This document shows positions 1 to 8,175 of a stretch of 64,000 nt of DNA, piece by piece (position 1 is the first letter of the stretch; every line of letters starts with the position of its first letter). Source of the DNA: Fructilactobacillus lindneri DSM 20690 = JCM 11027 (lineage in GTDB: Bacteria > Bacillota > Bacilli > Lactobacillales > Lactobacillaceae); NCBI RefSeq assembly GCF_002907375.1, contig NZ_MIYK01000017.1, positions 30,045 through 94,044 on the forward strand. The letters run 5' to 3'. Below the pieces are notes generated by a model. The model made no database searches, had not been told where the DNA came from, and saw nothing but the letters and a program-made list of their open reading frames with translations. Both the position numbers and the translations under genes were made by a program.

Positions 1-218
1 TATATTTGATTAAACACGATTCTCAAGTATTAAGTCGGCAACAGTTGCTAGAAGGTGTTTGGGGAGATTATTATGATATTTCTCAAACGACAAGGATGGT
101 CGATATTCATATCAGTCATCTTCGTGATAAAATTGAAAAAGATCCTAAGAAACCAACCATCATTAAAACTGTGCGCGGTTTTGGTTATCAATTTATTGGG
201 GATTACATTACGAAATAA
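1..218 (+). CDS. Response regulator, C-terminal DNA-binding part (truncated by window edge)
   Basis: Only the last ~70 residues are inside the window; the frame is already open at base 3, so the gene starts upstream. The visible part is the winged-helix effector domain of an OmpR/PhoB-type response regulator. The motifs LSRQQLLEGVWG, VDIHISHLRDKIE and the closing IKTVRGFGYQF hairpin are characteristic. The protein would bind promoter DNA after phosphorylation of its unseen receiver domain. No histidine kinase follows; a strong terminator comes 22 bases after the stop, so a partner kinase, if adjacent, must lie upstream. Regulon cannot be told from this fragment. Confidence 0.9.
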   Translation, partial: YLIKHDSQVLSRQQLLEGVWGDYYDISQTTRMVDIHISHLRDKIEKDPKKPTIIKTVRGFGYQFIGDYITK

Positions 219-239
219 ATAATTCATCACATACAAAAA

Positions 240-276
240 GCGTTCTAGCTTAATTAATAAGCTAGAACGCTTTTTT
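240..276. terminator. Rho-independent terminator between convergent genes
   Basis: Perfect 12-bp stem (240-251 with 259-270), 7-base loop, then T6. It ends the response regulator and, on the other strand, would also serve the ABC ATPase gene. Confidence 0.9.
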
Positions 277-277
277 A

Positions 278-949
278 CTATTTTTCTGAAAGATGACCAT
301 CTACCAATTCATAAATATGGTCAGCATATTGATTTACTCGCTCATCATGTGTCACAACCACCACTGTTTTATTTTCTTTTTTAGCTAAATCTGACAATAA
401 TTGACAAACTTCAGTCACCCGTTGTTCATCTAATGACGCCGTTGGTTCATCAGCTAAAATAATATTGGGTTTTGTGTAAATTCCACGAATAATTGCGACT
501 CGTTGACTTTGTCCACCAGACAATTCGTTGGGGAAATGATCGACTACTCGGCTAACCCCTAATCGATCAGTCAAGTTCTGCAATTCCGCAGCTGACATAT
601 TTCCTTCTGGTCGAACCTTATCAACTAAGACAAACTGATCACGAACCGTCAAATAAGGAACCAGCGTATGTGCCTGTAAAATAAAACCAATTTGATTTAA
701 ACGAAACTGATCCCGAGCCTTTGCACTTAGATTAGCAACCTTTTCATTTTCCAATAAAACTGTGCCCTCATCGGGATCACGCAAAGCTCCCATAATGGTA
801 AGTAGTGTACTTTTCCCTGATCCAGACGGACCAGTAATAATGTTTACTTCCCCTCGTTTACTAGTGAAATTAATATTATCAAGCACTTGAAACCGATTAT
901 CTGCTTGACCAAAACTTTTACTAACATTTGTTAATTTAATTGCGTCCAT
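278..949 (-). CDS. ABC transporter ATP-binding protein (MacB/LolD-type)
   Basis: 223-residue nucleotide-binding subunit of an exporter or lipoprotein/peptide-efflux ABC system. Walker A GPSGSGKST lies near residue 40, signature LSGGQ near 145, Walker B IILADEPTA just after, and the switch His in VVTHD. Length and the short linker after the Q-loop fit the DevA/LolD/MacB group, which pairs with FtsX-like permeases. It lies 2 bases downstream of such a permease gene and is the last gene of a TetR-permease-ATPase operon. Substrate unknown; drug or antimicrobial-peptide efflux is an inference from the TetR partner. Confidence 0.92.
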   Translation of the reverse strand: MDAIKLTNVSKSFGQADNRFQVLDNINFTSKRGEVNIITGPSGSGKSTLLTIMGALRDPDEGTVLLENEKVANLSAKARDQFRLNQIGFILQAHTLVPYLTVRDQFVLVDKVRPEGNMSAAELQNLTDRLGVSRVVDHFPNELSGGQSQRVAIIRGIYTKPNIILADEPTASLDEQRVTEVCQLLSDLAKKENKTVVVVTHDERVNQYADHIYELVDGHLSEK

Positions 950-951
950 TA

Positions 952-2016
952 TTAACCTCCAATCGCATCTGCCGGGTCGACTTTTAGAATCATAATCGAT
1001 GGGATTAAAGCACCTAACATTGAGGTAACTAATAATCCAATCACAGTTGTCGACATAATCAGCGGATCACAAGCAACTGGGACCGAGTTTCCTAATGCCA
1101 TAGTAGTAAGCAAGGTTAATACGACTCCAATCACAATCCCGCTTATTACTAAAATAAAAGTCTGAAATAAAGTTGCTCGTACTAAAACTCCCGCAGGAAT
1201 TCCCTGAGCCCTTAACACTGCATAATTTTCTAGTTTCTGCATCGTTAAAATATATAAGAAAACAGCAATCACAATCAGCGAAATAATCATTAAAAAGGCA
1301 ATCATAAACGTAAAGATCGAGTTTTGCGCTTGATAACCAGGTAATTCATCAATTACCTTTTTAGCCGAATAAGCATGTAAATCACTATTGTGTGCCTTGT
1401 AATCAGCATTTTTACTAATCACTGCACTACATAAAAAGTCGCTAGTTAAATTGTGCAGTTGTCGCCAATCATCCATACTTCCATACACGACGGGAGCAAT
1501 ACTTAATTTAGCATTCTTAGTAAACCCAACAATTTCGTAAGAGTGATTATCAGAATTAAGTTTGATTTTGTCGCCTAAATGATATCCATTTTGTTGAAAC
1601 TGGGTATCAACTACTACTTGATGATTTTTCTGAGCCTTATGTCCAGACGTTAATTTCAAATTCTGATAAATATATTGATGTGGATCAAGTCCAACAAACT
1701 GTGCTGAAACCCGAGATCGATCTTTAGCAGATGAAACCACGGGAGCGTTTCCCACATAGGCATCTTGTTTCGGATTAATTTTTAAATTCTTACCCTGTTC
1801 CTTAGTAATAACAGAACGACTAATATTAATGTTTGAATCTTTATTCAAAACAATCCGCTGTGGTTTCCAAGAATCAATGGCTTTCGTATTCTGGGTTGAA
1901 AGCCCGACTGCTAAACTAGTCAAAATAAAGATTAAATAACTAATTAAAACAATCATTGTTACAATCAAGCCATACCTTAACTTATAGTGTTTAATCTCTT
2001 TTAATGCTAAAAACAT
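952..2016 (-). CDS. FtsX-like ABC transporter permease (DevC/MacB type)
   Basis: 354-residue permease with an N-terminal membrane helix (about residues 15-37), a ~190-residue extracellular domain, and three C-terminal helices (around 235-260, 285-310, 325-348), the FtsX/MacB layout. The N-terminus MFLALKEIKHYKLRYGLI is typical of DevC-like proteins. The gene lies between the TetR gene and the ATPase gene with very short gaps, so the three are cotranscribed. Probably forms the membrane part of an efflux or cell-envelope export complex. Confidence 0.88.
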   Translation of the reverse strand: MFLALKEIKHYKLRYGLIVTMIVLISYLIFILTSLAVGLSTQNTKAIDSWKPQRIVLNKDSNINISRSVITKEQGKNLKINPKQDAYVGNAPVVSSAKDRSRVSAQFVGLDPHQYIYQNLKLTSGHKAQKNHQVVVDTQFQQNGYHLGDKIKLNSDNHSYEIVGFTKNAKLSIAPVVYGSMDDWRQLHNLTSDFLCSAVISKNADYKAHNSDLHAYSAKKVIDELPGYQAQNSIFTFMIAFLMIISLIVIAVFLYILTMQKLENYAVLRAQGIPAGVLVRATLFQTFILVISGIVIGVVLTLLTTMALGNSVPVACDPLIMSTTVIGLLVTSMLGALIPSIMILKVDPADAIGG

Positions 2017-2026
2017 AACCTACTCC

Positions 2027-2530
2027 TTATGAAAGTTTTTCTAAATTTTCTTTGAGGCGTCGTAAAAAAAAGGGTTGCTGCTGCGGCTGCAATAAAATAT
2101 CGCGAATCGTCTGATGAATTAAAATACTGACTCCCCATTTAGAACCAGATAACTCCAGTTCTGCTTGCGAAGGTGACAATAAGTAACGATTCTTTTGATA
2201 ATATAGGGTCACAAACTCACGAACATGAGCGTTTTCACTTTCATTAATGAAATCGCTAATCATAGTTAAAATTGCATTTGGACTAAGTTTAGTTTGTCCG
2301 CCTTTCAATGGCCGATGAATCTCACGCATGACCATTTTAAATTCGTATTGATAAGCATCAGTTAAATCAGCAAAATACTTATAAAAAGCGCCACGAGCAA
2401 TCTTTGCTTCCTTTACAATCCGTGCTACCTGAGCCTCTGCTAATGAATAATGCGAGAATTCATCTAGCAAGGCTTTTTGAATTCGAATCTGTTTTTCGTG
2501 TGATAAATTATCAAATGTTTGACTTGGCAT
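2027..2530 (-). CDS. TetR family transcriptional regulator
   Basis: About 167 residues starting at the ATG at 2530, which has AGGAAG 7 bases upstream. A longer GTG start at 2563 is possible, but it would lie inside the operator palindrome and lacks a ribosome site. The N-terminal helix-turn-helix is visible (KIQ/RIQKALLDEFSHYSL, then VARIVKEAKIARGAFYKYF). The ligand-binding half is unassignable. It heads the ABC exporter operon and is preceded by a perfect inverted repeat, so autorepression with derepression by a transported compound is the likely role. Confidence 0.88.
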   Translation of the reverse strand: MPSQTFDNLSHEKQIRIQKALLDEFSHYSLAEAQVARIVKEAKIARGAFYKYFADLTDAYQYEFKMVMREIHRPLKGGQTKLSPNAILTMISDFINESENAHVREFVTLYYQKNRYLLSPSQAELELSGSKWGVSILIHQTIRDILLQPQQQPFFLRRLKENLEKLS

Positions 2531-2555
2531 AACTTCGCTTCCTATTCTTTTCAAA

Positions 2556-2572
2556 AGTGACACCGTGTCACT
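2556..2572. promoter_or_regulatory. Palindromic operator for the TetR regulator
   Basis: Perfect 7-bp inverted repeat AGTGACA-CCG-TGTCACT directly between the probable -10 element and the TetR start codon. Position, symmetry and size fit a TetR dimer site that would block transcription of the whole exporter operon. Confidence 0.75.
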
Positions 2573-2601
2573 AGATTACCATTGACCTTTTAATCTGTCA
2601 A
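2573..2601 (-). promoter_or_regulatory. Probable promoter of the TetR-ABC operon
   Basis: On the minus strand, TTGACA (2596-2601) is separated by 17 bases from a weak -10 TAATCT (2573-2578) that abuts the palindrome. Perfect -35, poor -10. Confidence 0.55.
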
Positions 2602-2668
2602 TTAAAGTAACACTATTCATAATAATGCTAGTATACTGAGCAAAAAAATATCATTGTTCATTAATAAG

Positions 2669-2688
2669 TTTACAATTAAGATTGTAAA
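2669..2688. repeat. Inverted repeat upstream of the short-chain dehydrogenase
   Basis: Perfect 8-bp arms TTTACAAT / ATTGTAAA around a 4-base spacer, 33 bases before the ATG at 2721. It could be an operator or a 5' UTR hairpin; it differs from the TetR palindrome, so a separate regulator would be needed. Confidence 0.45.
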
Positions 2689-2720
2689 TATAGTATTAAA
2701 ATTAGAAGGGTTCGTTGAAA

Positions 2721-3479
2721 ATGAGTCAGAGATTAACAGGAAAAGTTGCAATTATTACTGGTGGTTCCAAAGGAATTGGTTTTGCAACAGCACGTCGATT
2801 TGCTCAAGAAGGTGCCGCAGTAGTGATTACTGCAAGAAATGAAACTGAAGGTAACAAGGCTGCAACTGCTATCAATCAAGAATTTCCTGATAGCGTTAAA
2901 TTTAAAAAACAAGATGTATCAAATTCGGAACGCTGGACAGAAATTTTTGCCGAAACCAAAGATGATTTTGGACCCGTAACTACCTTAGTCAATAACGCCG
3001 GAATCGGAATTGGCAAATCAATTGAAGAGACAACTGATGAAGAATGGCAAAAAGTAATTGGCATTGATTTAACAGGAACTTTTTATGGCATCCGCGAAGG
3101 AATTCGTCAAATGAAAAATAAAAACAATGGTGCTTCAATCATCAACATTTCATCAATTGAAGGAATCGTCGGCGATCCTATTTTAGGTGCTTATAATGCT
3201 TCTAAGGGCGGAGTAAAAATGATGTCGAAATCAGCTGCCCTTGATTGTGCGTTAAAAGACTATGGAGTTCGAGTTAACTGTGTCAATCCCGGTTATATCA
3301 AAACTCCCATGATCTCTGACGAACTTGATCAATATATGTCACAAAGAAGTAAAACTCCGATGGGACATCTTGGTAAACCGGACGATATCGCTTATGCCTG
3401 TGTTTACTTAGCTTCGGATGAATCAGCATTTACTACTGGCTCTGAAATGGTAGTCGATGGCGGATACACTGCTCAATAA
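2721..3479 (+). CDS. Short-chain dehydrogenase, (R)-specific alcohol dehydrogenase-like
   Basis: 252-residue SDR starting at ATG 2721 (AGAAGGG upstream; the frame also has a TTG two codons earlier). Cofactor motif TGGSKGIG near residue 14, NNAG near 90, catalytic Ser in INISSIEG, and YNASK with the Tyr-Lys pair near 156-160. The stretches GDPILGAYNASKGGV, ALDCALKDYGVRVN and the C-terminus VVDGGYTAQ closely match the recalled Lactobacillus brevis (R)-specific alcohol dehydrogenase. Arg in ITARNETEG after the second strand suggests NADP(H) preference. Reduces ketones or aldehydes in the cytosol. Divergent from the TetR operon. Confidence 0.92.
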   Translation: MSQRLTGKVAIITGGSKGIGFATARRFAQEGAAVVITARNETEGNKAATAINQEFPDSVKFKKQDVSNSERWTEIFAETKDDFGPVTTLVNNAGIGIGKSIEETTDEEWQKVIGIDLTGTFYGIREGIRQMKNKNNGASIINISSIEGIVGDPILGAYNASKGGVKMMSKSAALDCALKDYGVRVNCVNPGYIKTPMISDELDQYMSQRSKTPMGHLGKPDDIAYACVYLASDESAFTTGSEMVVDGGYTAQ

Positions 3480-3493
3480 ACTAATCATAAACA

Positions 3494-3544
3494 AAAAGGA
3501 TGACAGAAATTAGTTAGGTAACTAACCTTTTCTGTCATCCTTTT
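3494..3544. terminator. Bidirectional terminator
   Basis: 16-bp stem (3494-3509 with 3529-3544) with A-rich and T-rich flanks and a second inner stem TTAGTT/AACTAA. It separates the convergent dehydrogenase and small membrane protein genes. Confidence 0.85.
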
Positions 3545-3550
3545 ATTTAA

Positions 3551-3748
3551 TTAACCATGCCGACCTGTAAATAAAGCCAACACAATCAGAATCAAAATAA
3601 TTGGCAGCCATAACCATACTAGATTAATGAACAAACTAATCAGGAATAAGAAAACAATCAAAAAGATAATCGAACTACAACAATCCGATTTAATAAACCA
3701 AGATCCAAATAAAATTAACAATAGCAGAATTGCAAAAAAAGTGACCAT
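3551..3748 (-). CDS. Small hydrophobic membrane protein
   Basis: 65 residues, almost entirely hydrophobic, with two or three membrane segments (residues 3-18, 25-43, 45-60) and a short GRHG tail. It contains a CC pair at 23-24. No family recognised. It follows the PnuC-like gene by 17 bases, so it is probably cotranscribed with it. Confidence 0.6.
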   Translation of the reverse strand: MVTFFAILLLLILFGSWFIKSDCCSSIIFLIVFLFLISLFINLVWLWLPIILILIVLALFTGRHG

Positions 3749-3765
3749 AATAACTTGCTCCGTTC

Positions 3766-4533
3766 TTAATCAGTATTTGCCGCTTTGTTTTTGAAAAACC
3801 ACATGTAGGCACCATAAAAACCGTTAACTAATTTCATGACTTCTAATGCTAACATCGAAGCTGACGCGGGACTCAAGCTTTGGAATTGTCGAAACCAAAT
3901 GATTAAAGAAACGATATCCCACGCAATCCAAATCACCCACTGAAATCGATAGCCACCAATCATTAAAATCATGCCGACAATACTAAGTGGTAATATCGTG
4001 GCATCTAAATAAATCTGGGTCCCATTCAGCTTTTTGCTAATTATAATGACAACGACATAAATAACCACTAACCCAATTCCTAACAGAAACAATTGTAATT
4101 TAGTTAGTTTGCGGGGATTAATTTTTGTTTGCTGATCTTGTTGGCTTAATAAGTTGCCCCAAAAGAAAATCCCCAGAGTTTGCGTGATTAGATAATAAAT
4201 ATTGGTAGCTAAATCACCAATTAATCGATTTTCAACATCAATCAGTAAAAATAACAGAGATTCTAACAAACCCCAACTATAATTAGTAATCTTGCCTTCA
4301 TCGCACAGCATTAGATTAACTAAACTAAAAATACTAGCAAATAACGAAACCCAGCCAATCCAGCTCGAAAACTCATGACTAACTCCAAATGTTATGAAAG
4401 TCACAAGCAGATTAATCATTAAAATAATCTTAGTACTTTTTTGAAACGATTTAATATCATGAAAATTATTTTTGATACTAAAGGTTTTGCGAAAACCTGC
4501 GTAAAATTGCTTTAGATATAATTCCAGTTGCAT
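3766..4533 (-). CDS. pnuC: PnuC family nicotinamide riboside/mononucleotide transporter
   Basis: 255 residues with seven predicted membrane segments. The family signature is in the second half: LDATILPLSIVGMILMIGGYRFQWVIW, read here as LDAT...PLSIVG and a WxxW pair used to stack the nicotinamide ring. PnuC proteins carry nicotinamide riboside across the membrane by facilitated diffusion for NAD salvage. No NAD riboswitch was recognised upstream. Single gene or two-gene unit with the small protein downstream. Confidence 0.85.
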   Translation of the reverse strand: MQLELYLKQFYAGFRKTFSIKNNFHDIKSFQKSTKIILMINLLVTFITFGVSHEFSSWIGWVSLFASIFSLVNLMLCDEGKITNYSWGLLESLLFLLIDVENRLIGDLATNIYYLITQTLGIFFWGNLLSQQDQQTKINPRKLTKLQLFLLGIGLVVIYVVVIIISKKLNGTQIYLDATILPLSIVGMILMIGGYRFQWVIWIAWDIVSLIIWFRQFQSLSPASASMLALEVMKLVNGFYGAYMWFFKNKAANTD

Positions 4534-4603
4534 GCTATCTCATCCTTTTAATTTGTTTTTCATACATATCAAATTATTTTAGCATGAGTAAAACGATTGG
4601 ACA

Positions 4604-5101
4604 CTATTTAAATGCCCAATATTTAGATATAAAGTAATTAAAAATGATGATAACAATTTGAATGAAAATAATCACAAGAAAACTGTTTATTAACTCTGGA
4701 CTACCAAGATGATTATGAATCAAGGGTATTTGAAAAATTTGAGCATGATAATCAATTCGATTTAATCCAATTAATTTTATGAAAAAATCAGCAAATTTTT
4801 GAATCAGTAAGTAAGTCAAAACAAAGTCAATTCCAAATGCAATCCCTCTGCCAATAAAGAAATCAACTATCTGGCTAGTTAGCTCTTTAGACTGTTTTTC
4901 AGTATTAAAAACGAAAAACTTATTCACTAAAAAAGCAAAGATGATAGAAACAGTTTCTGAAATCACAACTGGAATTTCAGGATTCGAGAAAAATGACATT
5001 GAAATAATTCTGACAACAAAATACACCAGAGTGGTTAAAACACCCCAAAATAAATATTTGATACGCTGGTCAAAAATAATATTTTTAATCCTTCGACGCA
5101 T
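4604..5101 (-). CDS. GtrA family membrane protein
   Basis: 165 residues, four membrane helices. The motifs FWGVLTTLVYFVVR, FLVNKFFVFN and the C-terminal FNYFISKYWAFK are typical GtrA. Members flip or help present lipid-linked sugars for surface polysaccharide or teichoic acid glycosylation. No glycosyltransferase lies next to it. It starts 5 bases after the stop of the 121-residue gene upstream, so the two probably share a transcript. Confidence 0.85.
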   Translation of the reverse strand: MRRRIKNIIFDQRIKYLFWGVLTTLVYFVVRIISMSFFSNPEIPVVISETVSIIFAFLVNKFFVFNTEKQSKELTSQIVDFFIGRGIAFGIDFVLTYLLIQKFADFFIKLIGLNRIDYHAQIFQIPLIHNHLGSPELINSFLVIIFIQIVIIIFNYFISKYWAFK

Positions 5102-5106
5102 AAAAA

Positions 5107-5472
5107 TTAATCCATCAAAGTTTGCTTAATATCATCAATACTCATTTCGCCATTCAGATACTTTTGGAAAGTTTCATTAAAAGCGTCATCAACATCATCA
5201 CGAAAATCATAGTCATTGATAAAACTAGTGACCATTTTGTTGCTCGATTTAATAATCGCTGGAGAGTTAATGTAAGTTGTTAACCAAGAAGTATATAAGT
5301 TACCCAAACTACTTTTAGAACATTTAGTAGAGTCTAAATAGTATGAACTGTTGTTACCTAGAGCTACTGCCACTCTAAAATCAACCGTATCTTTGTTTTC
5401 GTCTGGAGTCGTACCAATTACTTGTCTTTCCTTTTCTAGTACTTTGTTAGCAATAAATTGTTTGTCAGCCAT
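5107..5472 (-). CDS. Hypothetical soluble protein, 121 residues
   Basis: Start taken at ATG 5472, preceded by AAAGGAG at 8 bases; the frame extends 9 codons further without a site. Soluble, mixed charge, no signal or membrane segment, ends NGEMSIDDIKQTLMD. Family not recognised. It precedes gtrA and is the last intact gene before the CRISPR region. No function is proposed. Confidence 0.6.
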   Translation of the reverse strand: MADKQFIANKVLEKERQVIGTTPDENKDTVDFRVAVALGNNSSYYLDSTKCSKSSLGNLYTSWLTTYINSPAIIKSSNKMVTSFINDYDFRDDVDDAFNETFQKYLNGEMSIDDIKQTLMD

Positions 5473-5602
5473 TTTTAAAACTCCTTTTGGATTTATCATT
5501 ATGTGATAAGCTACTTTTATTTATACTAGAATACCATATTTATAAAACACGATTCTTGTTCTTTGCTCAAGGGTGCCTAATTTTTAATCTTCAAATAAAA
5601 AT

Positions 5603-5634
5603 ACGATACACATCTAGAATAGAATGTGTACCGT
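5603..5634 (-). terminator. Terminator of the broken small membrane gene
   Basis: 11-bp stem with one G-T pair (5603-5613 with 5624-5634), followed on the minus strand by ATTTTTATTT. Confidence 0.65.
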
Positions 5635-5650
5635 AAATGAATAACGCTAC

Positions 5651-5820
5651 TTAAATTGGATTTGCAATAACCCACATAATAATTCCAACAATCCCTACAA
5701 TCAAGGCGTACCAGCCAGAATATTTAGTTGTTTTTTTCATAACTTTCTTAACTAACCAAACTATAAACGAAATGAAAGCGGTATGATTAAAATACCAGCA
5801 ATAGTGGTTAAAGTAGACAT
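5651..5820 (-). pseudogene. Frameshifted small membrane protein gene
   Basis: From ATG 5820 (AAGGAGC 7 bases upstream) the frame reads MSTLTTIAGILIIP and then stops shortly after. Adding one base between 5779 and 5780 restores a 56-residue protein continuing AFISFIVWLVKKVMKK and ending GIIMWVIANPI. The reading would have two membrane helices separated by a basic loop, with a terminator downstream. The intact ribosome site and terminator show this was a real gene; a one-base deletion (or a sequencing error) breaks it. Function unknown. Confidence 0.7.
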
Positions 5821-5932
5821 GTTCAAGCTCCTTAAATTAAATGATGATTTTTTAATCAATGATGTAACATTCAAAGATTAATAATATAATTATAACATTT
5901 ATAGAAAAAACATTATTGTTAATTTAATGTAA

Positions 5933-7489
5933 ATTCTTAATCTCATTAGAATGACGTAATTCTAAAACTTGCGGTAAGTTGATCTCTTTACTTAATTTGT
6001 TCTTAATCTCATTAGAATGACGTACTTCTAAAACTTGCGTATAGCTTCATTAGTTGTTAACGTAGTTCTTAATCTCATTAGAATGACGTACTTCTAAAAC
6101 CGTCTCCGGACTAAAATTGCTGTCCGCCCAGTTCTTAATCTCATTAGAATGACGTACTTCTAAAACAATGTGTCAAGCTGTTGTAGATCCTGTTAGGTTC
6201 TTAATCTCATTAGAATGACGTACTTCTAAAACATTGTTGAATTCAACATATAATTCTTAAGAGTTCTTAATCTCATTAGAATGACGTACTTCTAAAACGA
6301 CCAGCATTCTTTAAATCAGCGGCTGCGTGTTCTTAATCTCATTAGAATGACGTACTTCTAAAACGCTGTCTTTGAGGTGCGCGTGAAACGTATTGTTCTT
6401 AATCTCATTAGAATGACGTACTTCTAAAACTCGTTCGTGTTCTATTAATTTTTTATTAATGTTCTTAATCTCATTAGAATGACGTACTTCTAAAACTTTG
6501 CATTCCAGACAAGAACCGCTGAAAAAGTTCTTAATCTCATTAGAATGACGTACTTCTAAAACCAAAAGAACGATACACAGAAATTTGGTACGGTTCTTAA
6601 TCTCATTAGAATGACGTACTTCTAAAACGATCCGTTAACGCAATCTTTCTAGTTGCCAGTTCTTAATCTCATTAGAATGACGTACTTCTAAAACGCTTTA
6701 AAGTTTTAATCTTATCGGCAACAGGTTCTTAATCTCATTAGAATGACGTACTTCTAAAACTGCGCAAAGATGGAACTATTTCATACCTTAGGTTCTTAAT
6801 CTCATTAGAATGACGTACTTCTAAAACTACGCTTTAAAGTTAACTATATCTAATGGAGTTCTTAATCTCATTAGAATGACGTACTTCTAAAACTCCAGAA
6901 GGAGTTGTGATTTCTTCTGGACCGTTCTTAATCTCATTAGAATGACGTACTTCTAAAACCCGAAAATTGGTGGTATGATGGTACAACTGGTTCTTAATCT
7001 CATTAGAATGACGTACTTCTAAAACACAAGCTGATGAATTAATGAAACGTTCATTAGTTCTTAATCTCATTAGAATGACGTACTTCTAAAACGCTCCCAC
7101 CTGAATTATGATTTGGTGGCTGGTTCTTAATCTCATTAGAATGACGTACTTCTAAAACCCTACTGGAACAACAAATGGGTCGAATTCAGTTCTTAATCTC
7201 ATTAGAATGACGTACTTCTAAAACTAAGGACATTCATCATAGATTATTTAAGGGGTTCTTAATCTCATTAGAATGACGTACTTCTAAAACCCACTTCTTG
7301 GTCGAATTGGAAAACAATCAGGTTCTTAATCTCATTAGAATGACGTACTTCTAAAACAAGAAATTAATTCAAACCCTGGATATATTAGTTCTTAATCTCA
7401 TTAGAATGACGTACTTCTAAAACCATATGCTTACATATGATAATAAGTGTAATGTTCTTAATCTCATTAGAATGACGTACTTCTAAAAC
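5933..7489 (-). CRISPR. Type II-A CRISPR array, 24 repeats and 23 spacers
   Basis: 36-base repeat; read in the transcribed (minus) direction it begins GTTTTAGAAGTACGTC and ends GAGATTAAGAAC. Repeat starts on the plus strand are 5933, 5999, 6065, 6131, then every 66 bases to 6725, then 6792, 6858, 6924, 6990, 7057, 7123, 7189, 7255, 7322, 7388 and 7454. Spacers are 30 bases, three are 31. The 5933 copy has two changes (first base, and C to A in the TACTTC segment), marking it as the old, trailer end; the leader end is therefore at 7489, next to csn2. The repeat 5' end GTTTTAG matches the anti-repeat at 9429-9461. All internal repeats look identical, so the array is active or recently active. 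Confidence 0.98.
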
Positions 7490-7509
7490 CGTCTGTAATA
7501 TTACCCTAT
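7490..7509 (-). promoter_or_regulatory. Very short CRISPR leader between csn2 stop and first repeat
   Basis: Only 20 bases separate the csn2 TAG from the first repeat. On the transcribed strand the leader ends in ACAGACG directly before GTTTTAG. Integration sequences and the array promoter would therefore have to overlap the csn2 3' end, or transcription reads through from the cas operon. Confidence 0.6.
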
Positions 7510-8175
7510 CTAGCGATCAAATCTCACAAAATCACTATCAACACTGTAATAACGGCACTTTTCAAACAACTTGGAATATGGTTGACTAGAAAAGTTTAAT
7601 ATTAATACATACAAATCTAAATCTTTAATCATCTGAATCAAATTACTAATTTGACTGGAATCGAGATAATTAAATAAAACATTAAGAACAATTAGTTTTT
7701 TAGGATAAAACTTTTTATATGAATTAAGAACTACTTTAATTATATCATATGGATTATCGATTGCCGATTTCAAAACGTCGATTCCACTGTATTTATACAG
7801 CTTTTTTAAACTCCACTCTTCGTCAATCGACATTGGAATATCTTCTAAATATGAAGCACCTAAAAAAATACTTTTAATTTCTCTGTCCAATTGAAAAAGT
7901 CTCTGTCTTTCATTTTCATTTAAATCTTCAATAATTAAATTTTCTAATTTTAATTTGAATGGTAAAAACAAATTCGGATTAGAAATAACATTGTCTAAAT
8001 ATACTAAATTTTCTTGTGTATCAATAATTCCGTCATTATCACTAACAATGATATTATTATGACGACTTAATCCTATGATTAAATCACTATAAAATTTTGA
8101 ATTGTTTGTTTGTAAAACAGTTAATATTCCATTTTCAATGACAAATGGTTTTTGTGGATAAATAGTAAGTTTCAA
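7510..8175 (-). CDS. csn2: Csn2, type II-A adaptation protein
   Basis: 221 residues, the normal length of the short Csn2 group. Begins MKLTIYPQKPFVIENG, the usual Csn2 N-terminus, and ends with SKLFEKCRYYSVDSDFVRF. Csn2 forms a tetrameric ring that slides on DNA ends and is needed for spacer capture with Cas1, Cas2 and Cas9. Its ATG overlaps the last codons of cas2 by 4 bases (ATGA type), so translation is coupled. Its presence fixes the subtype as II-A. Confidence 0.93.
   Translation of the reverse strand: MKLTIYPQKPFVIENGILTVLQTNNSKFYSDLIIGLSRHNNIIVSDNDGIIDTQENLVYLDNVISNPNLFLPFKLKLENLIIEDLNENERQRLFQLDREIKSIFLGASYLEDIPMSIDEEWSLKKLYKYSGIDVLKSAIDNPYDIIKVVLNSYKKFYPKKLIVLNVLFNYLDSSQISNLIQMIKDLDLYVLILNFSSQPYSKLFEKCRYYSVDSDFVRFDR

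Noticed and set aside
2531..2563. GTG start at 2563 for the TetR gene
   Set aside because: It would lie within the palindrome and lacks a ribosome site; the ATG at 2530 with AGGAAG fits better.
3551..3748. Interpretation of the 65-residue hydrophobic protein as a holin or toxin
   Set aside because: No phage genes or antitoxin nearby; only membrane helices can be supported.
6311..7070. Open frames of 76-84 codons across the CRISPR array with repeated VLEVRHSNEIKN
   Set aside because: They are translations of the DNA repeats themselves with no ribosome site; not genes.
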